From Catalinimonas alkaloidigena (GTDB lineage: Bacteria > Bacteroidota > Bacteroidia > Cytophagales > Flexibacteraceae): a DNA stretch of 64,000 nt. The stretch lies in assembly GCF_900100765.1 (NCBI RefSeq), contig NZ_FNFO01000005.1, positions 310,001 through 374,000 on the forward strand, given 5' to 3'. Below are positions 1 to 9,220 of the stretch, piece by piece. Both the position numbers and the translations under genes were made by a program. Positions within the stretch are counted from its first letter, which is position 1; the number at the start of each line of letters is the position of its first letter. Below the pieces are notes generated by a model. That model saw nothing but the letters and a program-made list of their open reading frames with translations. It did not search any database and was not told where the DNA came from.

Positions 1-927
1 GGCCTGGTTGATTTCGTCGTACCCGCGCGGGCCTTGCGGGCCGTCCACGCCGGAATCGGGACCGATTTCGCCCCAGTATACGTACCCCGTTGCCGGATCG
101 ACCGACATGCGGTACGGATTCCGACATCCCTTTACATAAATCTCGGGGCGGCCCTGAGAGCCGTCTTTCGGAAACAGGTTGCCGTCGGGAATGGTGTAGG
201 GCGCGCTGCCCGCCACGCTGTCGTACTGCGGTGTGATCCGCAGAATGGCCCCCCGCAGGTCGTTCATATTACCCGCCGAACGTTGTGCGTCGTAGACCAG
301 CCGTCCTTCGCGCTCGTCGATGGGCGCAAAGCCGTCGGAAGCAAAGGGCGTCGTGTTGTCACCCACCGAAATGAACAGGTTGCCCTGCGTGTCGAACTGG
401 AGCGAACCGCCCGTGTGTGCGCTGGCCTCCATTTCGATCGGAATTTCCAGCACCACCTTTTCTGAGGCATAGTCCAGGCTATCGGGGCCGAGGGTGAAAC
501 GCGACACCGACTGGTGAAGCCGGATTGAATCGCGGGCGGGCGTATAAAAGAGGTAGACGTAGCGATTTTGCTCGAACTCGGGATCGAGCGTAATGCCCAG
601 CAAGCCGTTGCCTTCGGCGGTCACCACCGGCAGGGAATTGATTAGCGTCACCTCTTGCGTGGCGGGATCGTACCGCCGCACGTCGCCCCGCCGATCGACG
701 AACAAGACCAGGCCTTTGGACGACACGACCAGTTCCATCGGTTCGCGCAGCCCTTCGGTAATGACCGTTCGTGAGAAGCGGTTCTCTTCCGGCTTTTTGG
801 GCGTGCCTGAGGTGAGGTAATACGGACTGGTGGAGCGTTCTGTCGTGGGTTGGTCCGACGTACAAGCGCCGATTCCCAAAAACGCCAGCAACAGCGCAGC
901 GGTGGTGGTACGGAGGGGTGCGTGCAT
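1..927 (-). CDS. PQQ-dependent sugar dehydrogenase-type lipoprotein (partial)
   Basis: Reading frame open from an ATG at 927 to the left edge, so the C-terminus lies outside the window. Residues 1-22 form a lipoprotein signal (hydrophobic ALLLAFLGIG followed by Cys22). The following 290 residues look like the six-bladed beta-propeller of soluble glucose/sorbosone dehydrogenases: segments such as GLLGITLDPEF, HTGGSLQFD, NLFISVGDN, MNDLRGAILRI and CRNPYRMSVDPATG are typical of PQQ-dependent glucose/aldose dehydrogenase (GSDH family). In Bacteroidota such propellers are often fused to PKD, ThuA or cytochrome c domains; whether that holds here cannot be seen. Expected to be cell-surface or periplasmic and to oxidise a sugar, which fits the sugar-oxidation genes downstream. 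The fold is fairly sure, the substrate unknown. Confidence 0.85.
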   Translation of the reverse strand, partial: MHAPLRTTTAALLLAFLGIGACTSDQPTTERSTSPYYLTSGTPKKPEENRFSRTVITEGLREPMELVVSSKGLVLFVDRRGDVRRYDPATQEVTLINSLPVVTAEGNGLLGITLDPEFEQNRYVYLFYTPARDSIRLHQSVSRFTLGPDSLDYASEKVVLEIPIEMEASAHTGGSLQFDTQGNLFISVGDNTTPFASDGFAPIDEREGRLVYDAQRSAGNMNDLRGAILRITPQYDSVAGSAPYTIPDGNLFPKDGSQGRPEIYVKGCRNPYRMSVDPATGYVYWGEIGPDSGVDGPQGPRGYDEINQA

Positions 928-1054
928 ACGAAAGCAAAAATTAGCGGAGGTGCTCGAAATTCAGCGTGCCGTCTACAGACGGAAAATTGCCTGGAAAACT
1001 ACTTGATCTTTCCCGAAAAAAGTAGACTTCGTGCCGGGAATGCAGTGCGGTTCT

Positions 1055-2038
1055 TTACTCAAACTTGCTGGCATCGAGGTTGAAGAAGCGCACGGCGTTG
1101 TTAAACAGGATGTCGCGCTTCTGGTCGTACGACAGGTAGTCGGCATTTTCGATAACCCCAATCGACGTTTCCAGCAACTTGGGCCAGACCATCAGGTCGG
1201 TGCCGTACAGAATGCGCTTGCCGAAGCCCGCCTGCACCAGTCGCTTCAGGTACATGTGGATTTCGTCCTGCGGGTAGCTCCAGATGAACCCGGCCAGGTC
1301 GACGTATACGTAAGCATTCGCGCCCATCAGCGCAATCATCTCGTCGATCATGGGGTAACCCGCGTGCATCACCCAGATTTTCAGCTTGGGATGGCGCGCC
1401 AGCATGTCTTCCAACAGAAACGGACGGCCCAGCGAAGCACGGTAGTTGGGAGCGGTGATGTTCGCCATGCCGTTGCCCCCCGTGCCCATGTGAATGCCGA
1501 CCGGTACGCCCAGCTTCTCGGCCACGCCGAAGTAAGCATCCAACGACATATCGCTCGGCGATAGGCCCTGGTATTGCGGTGCCACCTCGCCCATCACTTT
1601 GTAGAACCCACCTTTGAGCGAGTCCTCAAATGCTTTGACGGTCATCTGGTCGGCGTTGCTGATGCCCAGCGAGGGAATGATGCGCGTGGGCGCAGCGTTG
1701 TACCAGTTGTGCAAAATTTGAGCATCGCCACTGGCCACCATCGTGACGTTGAGCCGTTCGCAGGCTTCCAATAGGGCGTCCTGCATCTCCTGGTCGGACT
1801 TGGCCGCTTTGAGTGGATCGACGCAATCGAGATTCATGAACGACGGCGGCGGGCCGTTGGGGTCACCACCCGGCATGTTTTTCAGAAACCAGGGGCACAT
1901 GTCGGACGCAAACGCCGGGTTTACCTTCATCGCATGCACGTGCACATCGATGATGGGTGGTCGGGAGTCGGTTTCCTGCGCGTAGGTCAGGAAAGAGAAG
2001 AGCAGAAGAAAAGAGGAAAGCAGGTAGGTGTGTTTCAT
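1055..2038 (-). CDS. Exported amidohydrolase (amidohydrolase_2 family)
   Basis: Predicted 327-residue metal-dependent hydrolase of the TIM-barrel amidohydrolase_2 family. I chose the ATG at 2038 because it puts a clean Sec signal at the N-terminus (MKHTYLLSS, hydrophobic core, cut after TYAQ); six further codons lie upstream in frame. The metal-binding HxH is in DVHVHA (about residues 31-36). Later barrel motifs include GIHMGTGG, WVMHAGYPMIDE and the terminal YGTD that supplies the last Asp ligand. Family members hydrolyse or decarboxylate cyclic and lactone-like substrates. Being exported and lying a few genes from a sugar-oxidation operon, it could act on a carbohydrate-derived compound, but no substrate can be assigned. 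Confidence 0.8.
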   Translation of the reverse strand: MKHTYLLSSFLLLFSFLTYAQETDSRPPIIDVHVHAMKVNPAFASDMCPWFLKNMPGGDPNGPPPSFMNLDCVDPLKAAKSDQEMQDALLEACERLNVTMVASGDAQILHNWYNAAPTRIIPSLGISNADQMTVKAFEDSLKGGFYKVMGEVAPQYQGLSPSDMSLDAYFGVAEKLGVPVGIHMGTGGNGMANITAPNYRASLGRPFLLEDMLARHPKLKIWVMHAGYPMIDEMIALMGANAYVYVDLAGFIWSYPQDEIHMYLKRLVQAGFGKRILYGTDLMVWPKLLETSIGVIENADYLSYDQKRDILFNNAVRFFNLDASKFE

Positions 2039-2172
2039 GCACGCCAAGCTAAGCATTTCTTCGATGACGTGCGCAAGCCCGCGAGCGATTGGTCAGGGAG
2101 TGGCCAGACAGCGCTAAATGCCGTAAAACCATAGGGGATTTTGGAACTGCGCCCCTTCCCTATCCTTTATAC

Positions 2173-3210
2173 TTAGTCTGTATCGCTCACTATTTTAACG
2201 ATGCGGTTATACATTACTTCCGACATGTTCCAGTTATAGCCGCCAAAGTCGACAGTATTGGTGAATTGAATGATCACTGTATCGATGTCTTTGTGCCATT
2301 TGGCAATCGTTTGGTAACCGGGTATCAGGCCGGTGTGTTCGTATCGGTAGATTGAAGAGTACAGTTCTTGTTCTTTCTGGTCTTTGAACACGGAGCCCTC
2401 GTTGAGCGCTCTGATGAATTTACCCAAGTCTTCTGCTGTGGCCAGCATCACCCCGTTATCGTCTGTTTTCAAATCCTGTTCATAGCCCACGTAATAGCCA
2501 CTCATCACCTCATCCAGATCAACGTCCTGAATAGAACCGTACGTATTTTCAAGGTCTAACGGATCTAAAATTGCTTCTTTGATAAATTGAAATTTAGTAC
2601 CGTTGGTGACTCGTTCTATAAGCTGCGAAAGGAGTAAGTAATTGGTATTGCTGTATTCATAATCAGTCCCCGGCTCAAAATTAGCGGGTAAGTCAAGCAC
2701 CAACGCCAGCCGTTCTCTGTCGTTTTTCTTTGGGTAAACCCAGTAGTTTTTAGTATCGGTGTAATTGGGAATGCCACTCCGATGCTGCACCATCATCTTT
2801 ACCGTGATTTTATCCGCATTTTCTATACGCCCCACAAGTTCGGGGAAGTAATCCGCCAGTGTTTTATCCAACGACAAACGCCCTTGACTTGCCAGTTTGG
2901 CAATAGCAACCGCGGTGTAGATTTTGCTAACACTGGCAATCTTAAATAATGATTGAGGATCGGCAGGAATTTCACCCTCTCGGCTTTTCACGCCCGCTGT
3001 GTAAAAGGCCGGTGGTTCTCCCTTCTTATCGACGTAAACGATGATGCCATCAAATCCATAATCAGGCGCTTTATTGACTTGTTCCTGCACGGTATCAGGC
3101 AAGGGTGCGATCCAAGCGATTACGATGGGCCAGGGCACGAAGTATAACGAGATAATTGTTCCCACCAACAACAGTACCCTGATGATCCGCTTTGTTTTTT
3201 TAGTTGTCAT
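2173..3210 (-). CDS. Membrane-anchored serine hydrolase, class C beta-lactamase fold
   Basis: 345 residues from the ATG at 3210, preferred over an upstream start because it directly precedes a basic stretch and one membrane helix (about residues 10-33). The catalytic SxxK is SVSK at 93-96, the Tyr motif is YSN at 186-188, and a late HTG stands in place of KTG (HTGLIPGYQ). This is the beta-lactamase/esterase (AmpC, EstB, D-aminopeptidase) superfamily; members act on peptides, esters or peptidoglycan. The body faces the periplasm. Base composition is clearly more AT-rich than in the neighbours, with many TTT, AAA and ATA codons, which suggests a separate origin. It is a stand-alone gene with about 0.4 kb of non-coding sequence upstream. 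Confidence 0.85.
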   Translation of the reverse strand: MTTKKTKRIIRVLLLVGTIISLYFVPWPIVIAWIAPLPDTVQEQVNKAPDYGFDGIIVYVDKKGEPPAFYTAGVKSREGEIPADPQSLFKIASVSKIYTAVAIAKLASQGRLSLDKTLADYFPELVGRIENADKITVKMMVQHRSGIPNYTDTKNYWVYPKKNDRERLALVLDLPANFEPGTDYEYSNTNYLLLSQLIERVTNGTKFQFIKEAILDPLDLENTYGSIQDVDLDEVMSGYYVGYEQDLKTDDNGVMLATAEDLGKFIRALNEGSVFKDQKEQELYSSIYRYEHTGLIPGYQTIAKWHKDIDTVIIQFTNTVDFGGYNWNMSEVMYNRIVKIVSDTD

Positions 3211-3566
3211 CCTGTTTTGAGTTTTAATCAGCCCCCTTGCCCAATGCAGCAAACAACTTGGCATTGCTTATTTTCTCTTAGAGAAAGGCATATGCGTTTT
3301 CTACTTACTCCATAATTTGAGTAAGCAATTCCGTACAATTATAATTCCTAGCTGATTGTTAAGGCCGGAGCTTCTCCGCAACGCGCACGCTGGCAAAGGC
3401 ATGCCGACGGAAGGTACGCCATTCTGTATGCAATCCCAAGTTAGGGGCGGCCACGGGGGCGGCCACGTATAGGTTTCTACGTACCTCAAAAGCGTTTGCA
3501 GCATTACTGGCGCGTACGGAATCACTCTGCACGCACCGACACGCACTCCGCTACCAGAGCATCTTA
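3211..3566. other. Intergenic region without a convincing gene
   Basis: About 360 bases between the serine hydrolase start and the terminator of the sugar-oxidation operon. A short open frame on the minus strand around 3301-3546 has an unlikely composition (Cys/Trp/Pro-rich with no family signature), and I do not accept it as a gene. The only visible structure is a tandem direct repeat of GGGGCGGCCAC at 3444-3454 and 3456-3466. Confidence 0.5.
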
Positions 3567-3613
3567 CAAAAAAGCGTATCCTCGCACCGCGATAGCGATG
3601 TTACCGTGCGAGG
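3567..3613 (-). terminator. Rho-independent terminator of the sugar-oxidation operon
   Basis: On the minus strand, just after the SDR stop at 3626, an 8-bp perfect stem CCTCGCAC/GTGCGAGG (arms 3580-3587 and 3606-3613) is followed a few bases later by a run of six T (3568-3573). Position and polarity fit the end of the 6950-3626 operon. Confidence 0.6.
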
Positions 3614-3625
3614 GCCGACCGAAAT

Positions 3626-4447
<822 letters not shown>

Positions 4448-4461
4448 TTAAAAAGCGTGAT

Positions 4462-5292
4462 TTATAACTTATAAAATTGAGTGGCATTCTGGCCCCACAC
4501 CCGCGCCTGTTCTTCTTTTGAGTAACCGCTCAGGTAATCGTCGAGAAGCTGCACGACCTGATCGTACTCGCCCGCGAGGCGGCAGACCGGCCAATCGGAC
4601 CCGAACATCAGGCGCTCCGGCCCGAAAGCCTCAAAAACTACGTCCAGGTACGGCTTGAAGTGGTCGGGCGTCCAGCCTTGCCAATCGGCCTCGGTTACCA
4701 TGCCGGACACTTTGCAATGCACGTGGGGAAATTGCGCCAGTTGCCGCATGTGTTGCGCCCAGGGCTCCAGCATTCCGTCGGCAATGCGCGGTTTGGCAAT
4801 GTGGTCGACGACCAACGGTAGTTCCGGAAATTTTTCGACGAACGCCACCGCCGCCGGCAGTTGTCGCTCGAAAATCAGGATGTCGTACGTGAGGTGAAAG
4901 TCGGCCAACATCGCTACGCCCCGCAGAAAGTCGGGCCGCAACAGAAACCGGTCATCGGGTTCGTCCTGCACCACGTGGCGTACCCCTTTTAGTTTGGAAT
5001 GTTGTGTCCAGTGCGCCAACCGCTCGCCCAACTGCGGATCGCGCAGGTCGACCCATCCCACCACGCCCCGAATGAAGTCGTACTGGTCAGCCAGTTGCAG
5101 CAGAAAGTCCGTTTCGGCTTCCGTTTGCGAGGCCTGTACCGCCACACACCCCGCGAAGCCGTTGGTCTCCAACGCAGGTTTCAGGTCTGGCGGCAGGTAA
5201 TCGCGGCGCAACACCTGCATGGCGTCGCTGATCCACGCGTGGGTCGCGGGCGAATACCGCCAGAAATGCTGATGGGCGTCGATTTTTTCCAT
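4462..5292 (-). CDS. Amidohydrolase, probable L-fuconolactonase/L-rhamnonolactonase
   Basis: 276 residues, amidohydrolase_2 fold. The HxH metal motif is at the extreme N-terminus (DAHQHFW, residues 6-11), followed by GVVGWVDLRDP, VVDHIAKP and the late FGSDWPVC, a pattern typical of COG3618 sugar lactonases. The reaction would be hydrolysis of the aldono-lactone made by the SDR to the free aldonic acid. It starts 14 bases after the FAH-family gene ends and is followed after about 38 bases by the SDR, so it is very likely co-transcribed with them. The context (lactonase plus SDRs plus diketo-acid hydrolase) is the main reason for the specific call. The acid dehydratase of the pathway is not in the window. 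Confidence 0.82.
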   Translation of the reverse strand: MEKIDAHQHFWRYSPATHAWISDAMQVLRRDYLPPDLKPALETNGFAGCVAVQASQTEAETDFLLQLADQYDFIRGVVGWVDLRDPQLGERLAHWTQHSKLKGVRHVVQDEPDDRFLLRPDFLRGVAMLADFHLTYDILIFERQLPAAVAFVEKFPELPLVVDHIAKPRIADGMLEPWAQHMRQLAQFPHVHCKVSGMVTEADWQGWTPDHFKPYLDVVFEAFGPERLMFGSDWPVCRLAGEYDQVVQLLDDYLSGYSKEEQARVWGQNATQFYKL

Positions 5293-5306
5293 GAGGTTTC
5301 GTTCGG

Positions 5307-6161
5307 CTAGGCGCCCCAGGCCTTGGCCACTTGACGGGAACTGCCCAGTCCGTCGATGCCCAATTCCACAACGTCACCGGGTTTCAGGAACCGGGCGGGC
5401 TTCATGCCGAGTCCTACGCCGGCGGGCGTCCCGGTCGAAATGATGTCACCGGGCAACAGCGACATGAACTGGCTCAGGTAACTCACTACGTAGGGCACGT
5501 TGAAGATCAGCTCGGCGGTGGTGCCATCCTGCATGGTTTCGCCGTTCAGCGTCAGCCAGAGGCGCAGATTATCAACGTCGCTGATCTCGTCTTTCGTCGC
5601 TACGAACGGACCGAGGGGCGCGAACGTGTCGCAGCTTTTGCCTTTCACCCACTGGCCGGAACGCTCCAGTTGAAACGCGCGCTCGCTGTAGTCGTTGTGG
5701 AGGCAATACCCCGCCACGTAGTCCATCGCCTCTGCTTCTGAAACGTAGCTGGCTTTTTTGCCGATGACCACGGCCAGTTCCACTTCCCAATCGGTTTTTT
5801 CGGAGCCTTTCGGAATGATCAGGTCATCGTTCGGCCCCACGATCGACGAAGTCGCCTTGAAGAAAATAATCGGCTCTTTAGGCAAGTCCATGTTGCTTTC
5901 GGCCGCGTGATCTTTGTAGTTCAGGCCGATGCAGATGATCTTGCTGGGGCGCACCAGTGGCGGACCGAGGCGTTCGTTTTCGTCGACGACCGGGCAGGTA
6001 GCCCGGAAGGTTTCCAGCCAGGTGGCCAGCCGTTGCGGGCCGTCGGTGGCAAAAAAGTTTTCGTCGTAATCTTCGCCAAAGGCGCTCACATCAAGACGCT
6101 TCCCCTCTTCGATCAGGCCGGGGGTTTCGGCGCCGGGTTGGCCAAAACGGATAAATTTCAT
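5307..6161 (-). CDS. Fumarylacetoacetate hydrolase family protein, probable 2,4-diketo-3-deoxy-acid hydrolase
   Basis: 284 residues with an N-terminal lid (FGQPGAETPGLI...) and a FAH catalytic domain starting near GLNYKDHAAE. Metal-ligand motifs are visible in DWEVELAVVIG, YCLHNDYSERAFQ and the C-terminal STGTPAGVGLG. The family includes the hydrolase that splits 2,4-diketo-3-deoxy-L-fuconate or -rhamnonate to pyruvate and lactate, as well as ureidoglycolate lyase and FAH itself. The neighbouring lactonase and SDRs favour the deoxysugar role. Its ATG lies six bases from the upstream SDR stop, a tight operon junction. Confidence 0.83.
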   Translation of the reverse strand: MKFIRFGQPGAETPGLIEEGKRLDVSAFGEDYDENFFATDGPQRLATWLETFRATCPVVDENERLGPPLVRPSKIICIGLNYKDHAAESNMDLPKEPIIFFKATSSIVGPNDDLIIPKGSEKTDWEVELAVVIGKKASYVSEAEAMDYVAGYCLHNDYSERAFQLERSGQWVKGKSCDTFAPLGPFVATKDEISDVDNLRLWLTLNGETMQDGTTAELIFNVPYVVSYLSQFMSLLPGDIISTGTPAGVGLGMKPARFLKPGDVVELGIDGLGSSRQVAKAWGA

Positions 6162-6167
6162 AGCAAA

Positions 6168-6950
6168 TTAGTTGTTCATATTCAGCGAGAGGAACCCGCC
6201 GTCGATGGGAAAGTTGGAACCGGTGATGAACGCGGCTTCGTCGGAACAGAGGTAGAGCGCCAGGTTGGCGACCTCGTCGGGTTTGCCCATGCGACCGATG
6301 GGTTGCGTGCCCGAAAGTTTTTCGAACATCTCCTCCTCGCGTCCTTCGTAATATTTTTTCAGGAAGCCGTCGACAAACGGCGTGTGGATGCGGGCGGGCG
6401 AAATGGCATTGCAGCGAATGCCGTCTTGTACGTAGTCGCGCGCCACAGAAAGCGTCATGTTCAGCACCGCGCCCTTGCTCATGGAGTAAGCAAAGCGGTC
6501 GGGAATGCCCGCCGTAGCGGCAACGGACGCCATGTTGAGGATGATGCCCCCGCCCTGCGCCTTCATCGGGCGGATGGCGGCCTGCAGGCAATTGTAAGCG
6601 CCCTTTACGTTCACCGCGTAGACGCGATCAAAGTCGGCCTCGCTGGTATTTTCCAGGTTTCCGACGTGGGCCACCCCCGCGTTGTTCACCAGAATGTCGA
6701 GCCGCCCAAAGGTTGCCACCACCGACTCGAACGCGGTTTTCACGGCCGCATGGTCGGTTACGTCGAGGAGAAGCGGATGCGCTTTTCCTCCCTGTTGCTG
6801 AATGAGCTGGAGGGTGGTATCGATGTTCGCCTGGTCGCGGTCGGCCACGATGACCAGCGCGCCCTGAGCGGCGAAACGTAAGGCAATGCTCTGGCCGATG
6901 CCGCTGGCGGCTCCGGTAATCAGAGCGATTTTATCAGTTAATTGAAACAT
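6168..6950 (-). CDS. SDR oxidoreductase, probable 2-keto-3-deoxy-aldonate dehydrogenase
   Basis: 260 residues from the ATG at 6950; an in-frame ATG 33 bases upstream would only add a non-conserved extension before MFQLTDKIAL. TGAASGIG at 12-19, NNAG at 89-92, Ser142, and Tyr155/Lys159 in YSMSK are the classical SDR signature. By analogy with characterised L-fucose/L-rhamnose clusters, one SDR oxidises the C4 hydroxyl of the 2-keto-3-deoxy acid, producing the diketo acid that the adjacent FAH-family enzyme cleaves. First gene of the operon, divergent from the sulfatase across about 200 bases that presumably hold both promoters. The exact substrate is inferred from context only. Confidence 0.8.
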   Translation of the reverse strand: MFQLTDKIALITGAASGIGQSIALRFAAQGALVIVADRDQANIDTTLQLIQQQGGKAHPLLLDVTDHAAVKTAFESVVATFGRLDILVNNAGVAHVGNLENTSEADFDRVYAVNVKGAYNCLQAAIRPMKAQGGGIILNMASVAATAGIPDRFAYSMSKGAVLNMTLSVARDYVQDGIRCNAISPARIHTPFVDGFLKKYYEGREEEMFEKLSGTQPIGRMGKPDEVANLALYLCSDEAAFITGSNFPIDGGFLSLNMNN

Positions 6951-7095
6951 GAAGTTGCACTGCAGGTTGTCACTCGGCTCCAAAGGTTGACAAATTCAGG
7001 AAGTTTCCAAAGCCGTCCGGGTGATCAAACCTTTGCCCGTCGCTCACTTTCCGGCGGGCCGAACGTCACTACACCGCAAGCCTTCATTTGCCTTT

Positions 7096-7103
7096 TACTT
7101 TTG
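7096..7103 (+). promoter_or_regulatory. Possible Bacteroidota -7 box for the sulfatase
   Basis: TACTTTTG matches the Bacteroidota -7 consensus TAnnTTTG about 52 bases before the sulfatase ATG. I found no TTG at the expected -33 spacing, so this is only suggestive. Confidence 0.25.
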
Positions 7104-7154
7104 GAAAAAACCCGCTTGCCTTCTACTTTCCGCTTTCCATCTCCACCACGCTCC

Positions 7155-8597
7155 ATGCGCCTCTCCCCTCTCTTTGTGTGCTGTCTTGTTTGGGCATGCG
7201 CCTGCCAGTCGCGTTCTACGTCGGAAGCTCCGGTTGTAGAAAACCGCGCGCCCAATATCATCTTTATTCTGGCCGATGACCTGGGTTACGGCGACCTCGG
7301 CTGTTACGGACAATCGGTGATCCAAACGCCCCGACTTGACCGGATGGCGGCCGAGGGCCTGCGTTTTACGCAACACTACGCCGGCAATACGGTCTGTGCG
7401 CCGTCGCGGTGCGCCTTGCTGACGGGCCTCCACACCGGACACAGCTACGTGCGGGGCAATAAAGAAGTACAGCCCGAAGGCCAGGCTCCTCTGCCGGACG
7501 CGACGGTTACGGTGGCGGAGCGATTGCAGACCGCGGGTTACACAACCGCCGTCATCGGCAAATGGGGACTGGGGTATCCCGGTTCCGAAGGCGTACCGAA
7601 CCGGCAGGGGTTCGACTACTTCTTCGGGTACAACTGCCAGCGCGCTGCGCACCATCATTACCCGGACAGCCTCTGGCGCAACGACACCAAGGTGGCTCTG
7701 GCGGGCAACGCGCACCAACAACGGCAGACGTATTCGCACGACCTGTTTACCGACCAAGCCCTAGCGTTTGTGGAGGAGCATCAGCAACGTCCATTTTTTC
7801 TATACCTGGCCTATTCGTTGCCTCACGCCGACGTCGACGTACCGGACGATTCGCAGCAGCCCTACGCGGGTCGGTTCGATGAGGAACCCTTCGCTGGTAA
7901 TGCGGGCGGGTATGTTGCCCAACCGACGCCCAAAGCCGCCTACGCCGGGATGGTATCGCGTCTGGACCGGGACGTCGGTCGACTGCTAGACCGGCTGCAA
8001 ACCCTGGGGATGGCCGAACAGACGCTGGTTATTTTCACCAGCGACAACGGGCCACACCAGGAAGGCGGACATCATCCGGAAAATTTTGACAGCAGCGGGC
8101 CGTTGCGGGGGCACAAGCGCGACATGTACGAGGGCGGCATCCGCGTGCCGATGCTGGCGTGGTGGCCAGGAACAATAGCGGCGGGACGTACGACCGACCA
8201 CGTGTCGGCTTTCTGGGATTTTATGCCGACCGCCTGCGCGTTGGCAGGCGTCGAAGTCGATACCCGTACCGACGGAATTTCGTACCTGCCGACGCTGATG
8301 GACCGGGGCACTCAACCTACGCACGCGTATCTTTATTGGGAATTTACGGAACAGGGCGGCAAACAAGCCCTCCGCCAAGGCGATTGGAAAGGCATTCGGC
8401 GGAACCTCGCAGACGACCCGGCCGGGCCACTGGAACTCTACGACCTGGCCACTGACCCCGGCGAAACAAAAAACGTGGCAGCACAACATCCGGAGGTCAC
8501 ACAACAACTGGCCGAACGCATGCAAGCAGCCCACGAGCCTTCCACGCTTTTTCCGTTGCCGTACGAATCGACCACGGGTACAGGGCTAATGCCGTGA
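7155..8597 (+). CDS. Lipoprotein sulfatase, Cys-type (formylglycine)
   Basis: 480 residues from the ATG at 7155, chosen because it begins a short lipoprotein signal (LFVCCLVWAC, probable lipid Cys15). Alkaline-phosphatase-fold sulfatase: Asp41-Asp42 in ILADDLGYGDLG bind metal, and CAPSR at 81-85 is the sulfatase signature whose Cys becomes formylglycine, so an anSME or FGE must exist elsewhere. Further family motifs are IGKWGLG, FTSDNGPHQEGG and GGIRVPMLAWWPG. It probably removes sulfate esters from glycans at the cell surface or in the periplasm. Divergent placement next to a deoxysugar-oxidation operon would suit use of sulfated fucose- or rhamnose-containing glycans, though the exact glycan is not shown by the sequence. 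Confidence 0.9.
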   Translation: MRLSPLFVCCLVWACACQSRSTSEAPVVENRAPNIIFILADDLGYGDLGCYGQSVIQTPRLDRMAAEGLRFTQHYAGNTVCAPSRCALLTGLHTGHSYVRGNKEVQPEGQAPLPDATVTVAERLQTAGYTTAVIGKWGLGYPGSEGVPNRQGFDYFFGYNCQRAAHHHYPDSLWRNDTKVALAGNAHQQRQTYSHDLFTDQALAFVEEHQQRPFFLYLAYSLPHADVDVPDDSQQPYAGRFDEEPFAGNAGGYVAQPTPKAAYAGMVSRLDRDVGRLLDRLQTLGMAEQTLVIFTSDNGPHQEGGHHPENFDSSGPLRGHKRDMYEGGIRVPMLAWWPGTIAAGRTTDHVSAFWDFMPTACALAGVEVDTRTDGISYLPTLMDRGTQPTHAYLYWEFTEQGGKQALRQGDWKGIRRNLADDPAGPLELYDLATDPGETKNVAAQHPEVTQQLAERMQAAHEPSTLFPLPYESTTGTGLMP

Positions 8598-8659
8598 AAG
8601 TCAGGTAAGAAACCCGGAGGGTTTGGGGAAAACAAAACAGGAAAGCGGAGAAAGCCGGT

Positions 8660-8992
8660 TTATTCTACGTCTTCGGTGCTGTCGGTCGCAATCAGCGTGC
8701 TGTCGCTTCCGGTCTCCATCTGATCTGGGAAGATGTGTTCGGCGCGGATCGAGTTGAGCATTTTTTCCTTTTTCCGCTTGCTGACGTGCTCGATCACCAG
8801 GTAACGGTTTTTCTGCACGTGGTTTACCGAACGCGGCGTAGAGTCGCCTTCGAACAACGAAAACTGTTCGCGTTGCACCCGTCCGTTCATGATGAAGGCG
8901 CTTTGGTAAGCCGGACACACCTTGCGAACGCAGGCTGAGAACAGCAGCGTGCAAAGCATCAGGAAGAAAATTTGACGGAGTTCGCGCCTCAT
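8660..8992 (-). CDS. Small lipoprotein of unknown function
   Basis: 110 residues from the ATG at 8992, which gives a signal MRRELRQIFFLML..LLFSAC with lipid Cys near 21. The mature part starts VRKVCPAYQSAF, has a basic stretch (SKRKKEK) in the middle and an acidic, Ser/Thr-rich C-terminus ending TDSTEDVE. CPAYQSAF-type small lipoproteins occur in many Bacteroidota, but I know no function. Single gene, transcribed toward the sulfatase (convergent). Confidence 0.65.
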   Translation of the reverse strand: MRRELRQIFFLMLCTLLFSACVRKVCPAYQSAFIMNGRVQREQFSLFEGDSTPRSVNHVQKNRYLVIEHVSKRKKEKMLNSIRAEHIFPDQMETGSDSTLIATDSTEDVE

Positions 8993-9061
8993 GAATGTAT
9001 GGATCAACCCAGAACCAGAAGGGCATCAGTAAGTTAGCCTCCTGTTTGATGTCGGGCGGAA

Positions 9062-9069
9062 CAAAGGTA
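9062..9069 (-). promoter_or_regulatory. Possible -7 box for the small lipoprotein gene
   Basis: Minus-strand TACCTTTG matches TAnnTTTG. The nearest upstream TTG is about 25 bases away, a little beyond the usual spacing. It would give a leader of roughly 60 bases. Confidence 0.3.
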
Positions 9070-9220
9070 GACACCGTAGTTGCCCCCGCACGCACAAACA
9101 TGCCCGGAACCGGAGAATGTAATTTTTAATAGGAAAATCAGCATATCTCCACCATCACGTCTGCGCGAAGGGAATATATGGGCAGCGATGACAGGACCTT
9201 TTTGAAACCAGGAAGGCTTG

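Noticed and set aside
3301-3546. Minus-strand ORF of 81 codons between the serine hydrolase and SDR
   Set aside because: Cys/Trp/Pro-rich, no start context and no recognisable signature.
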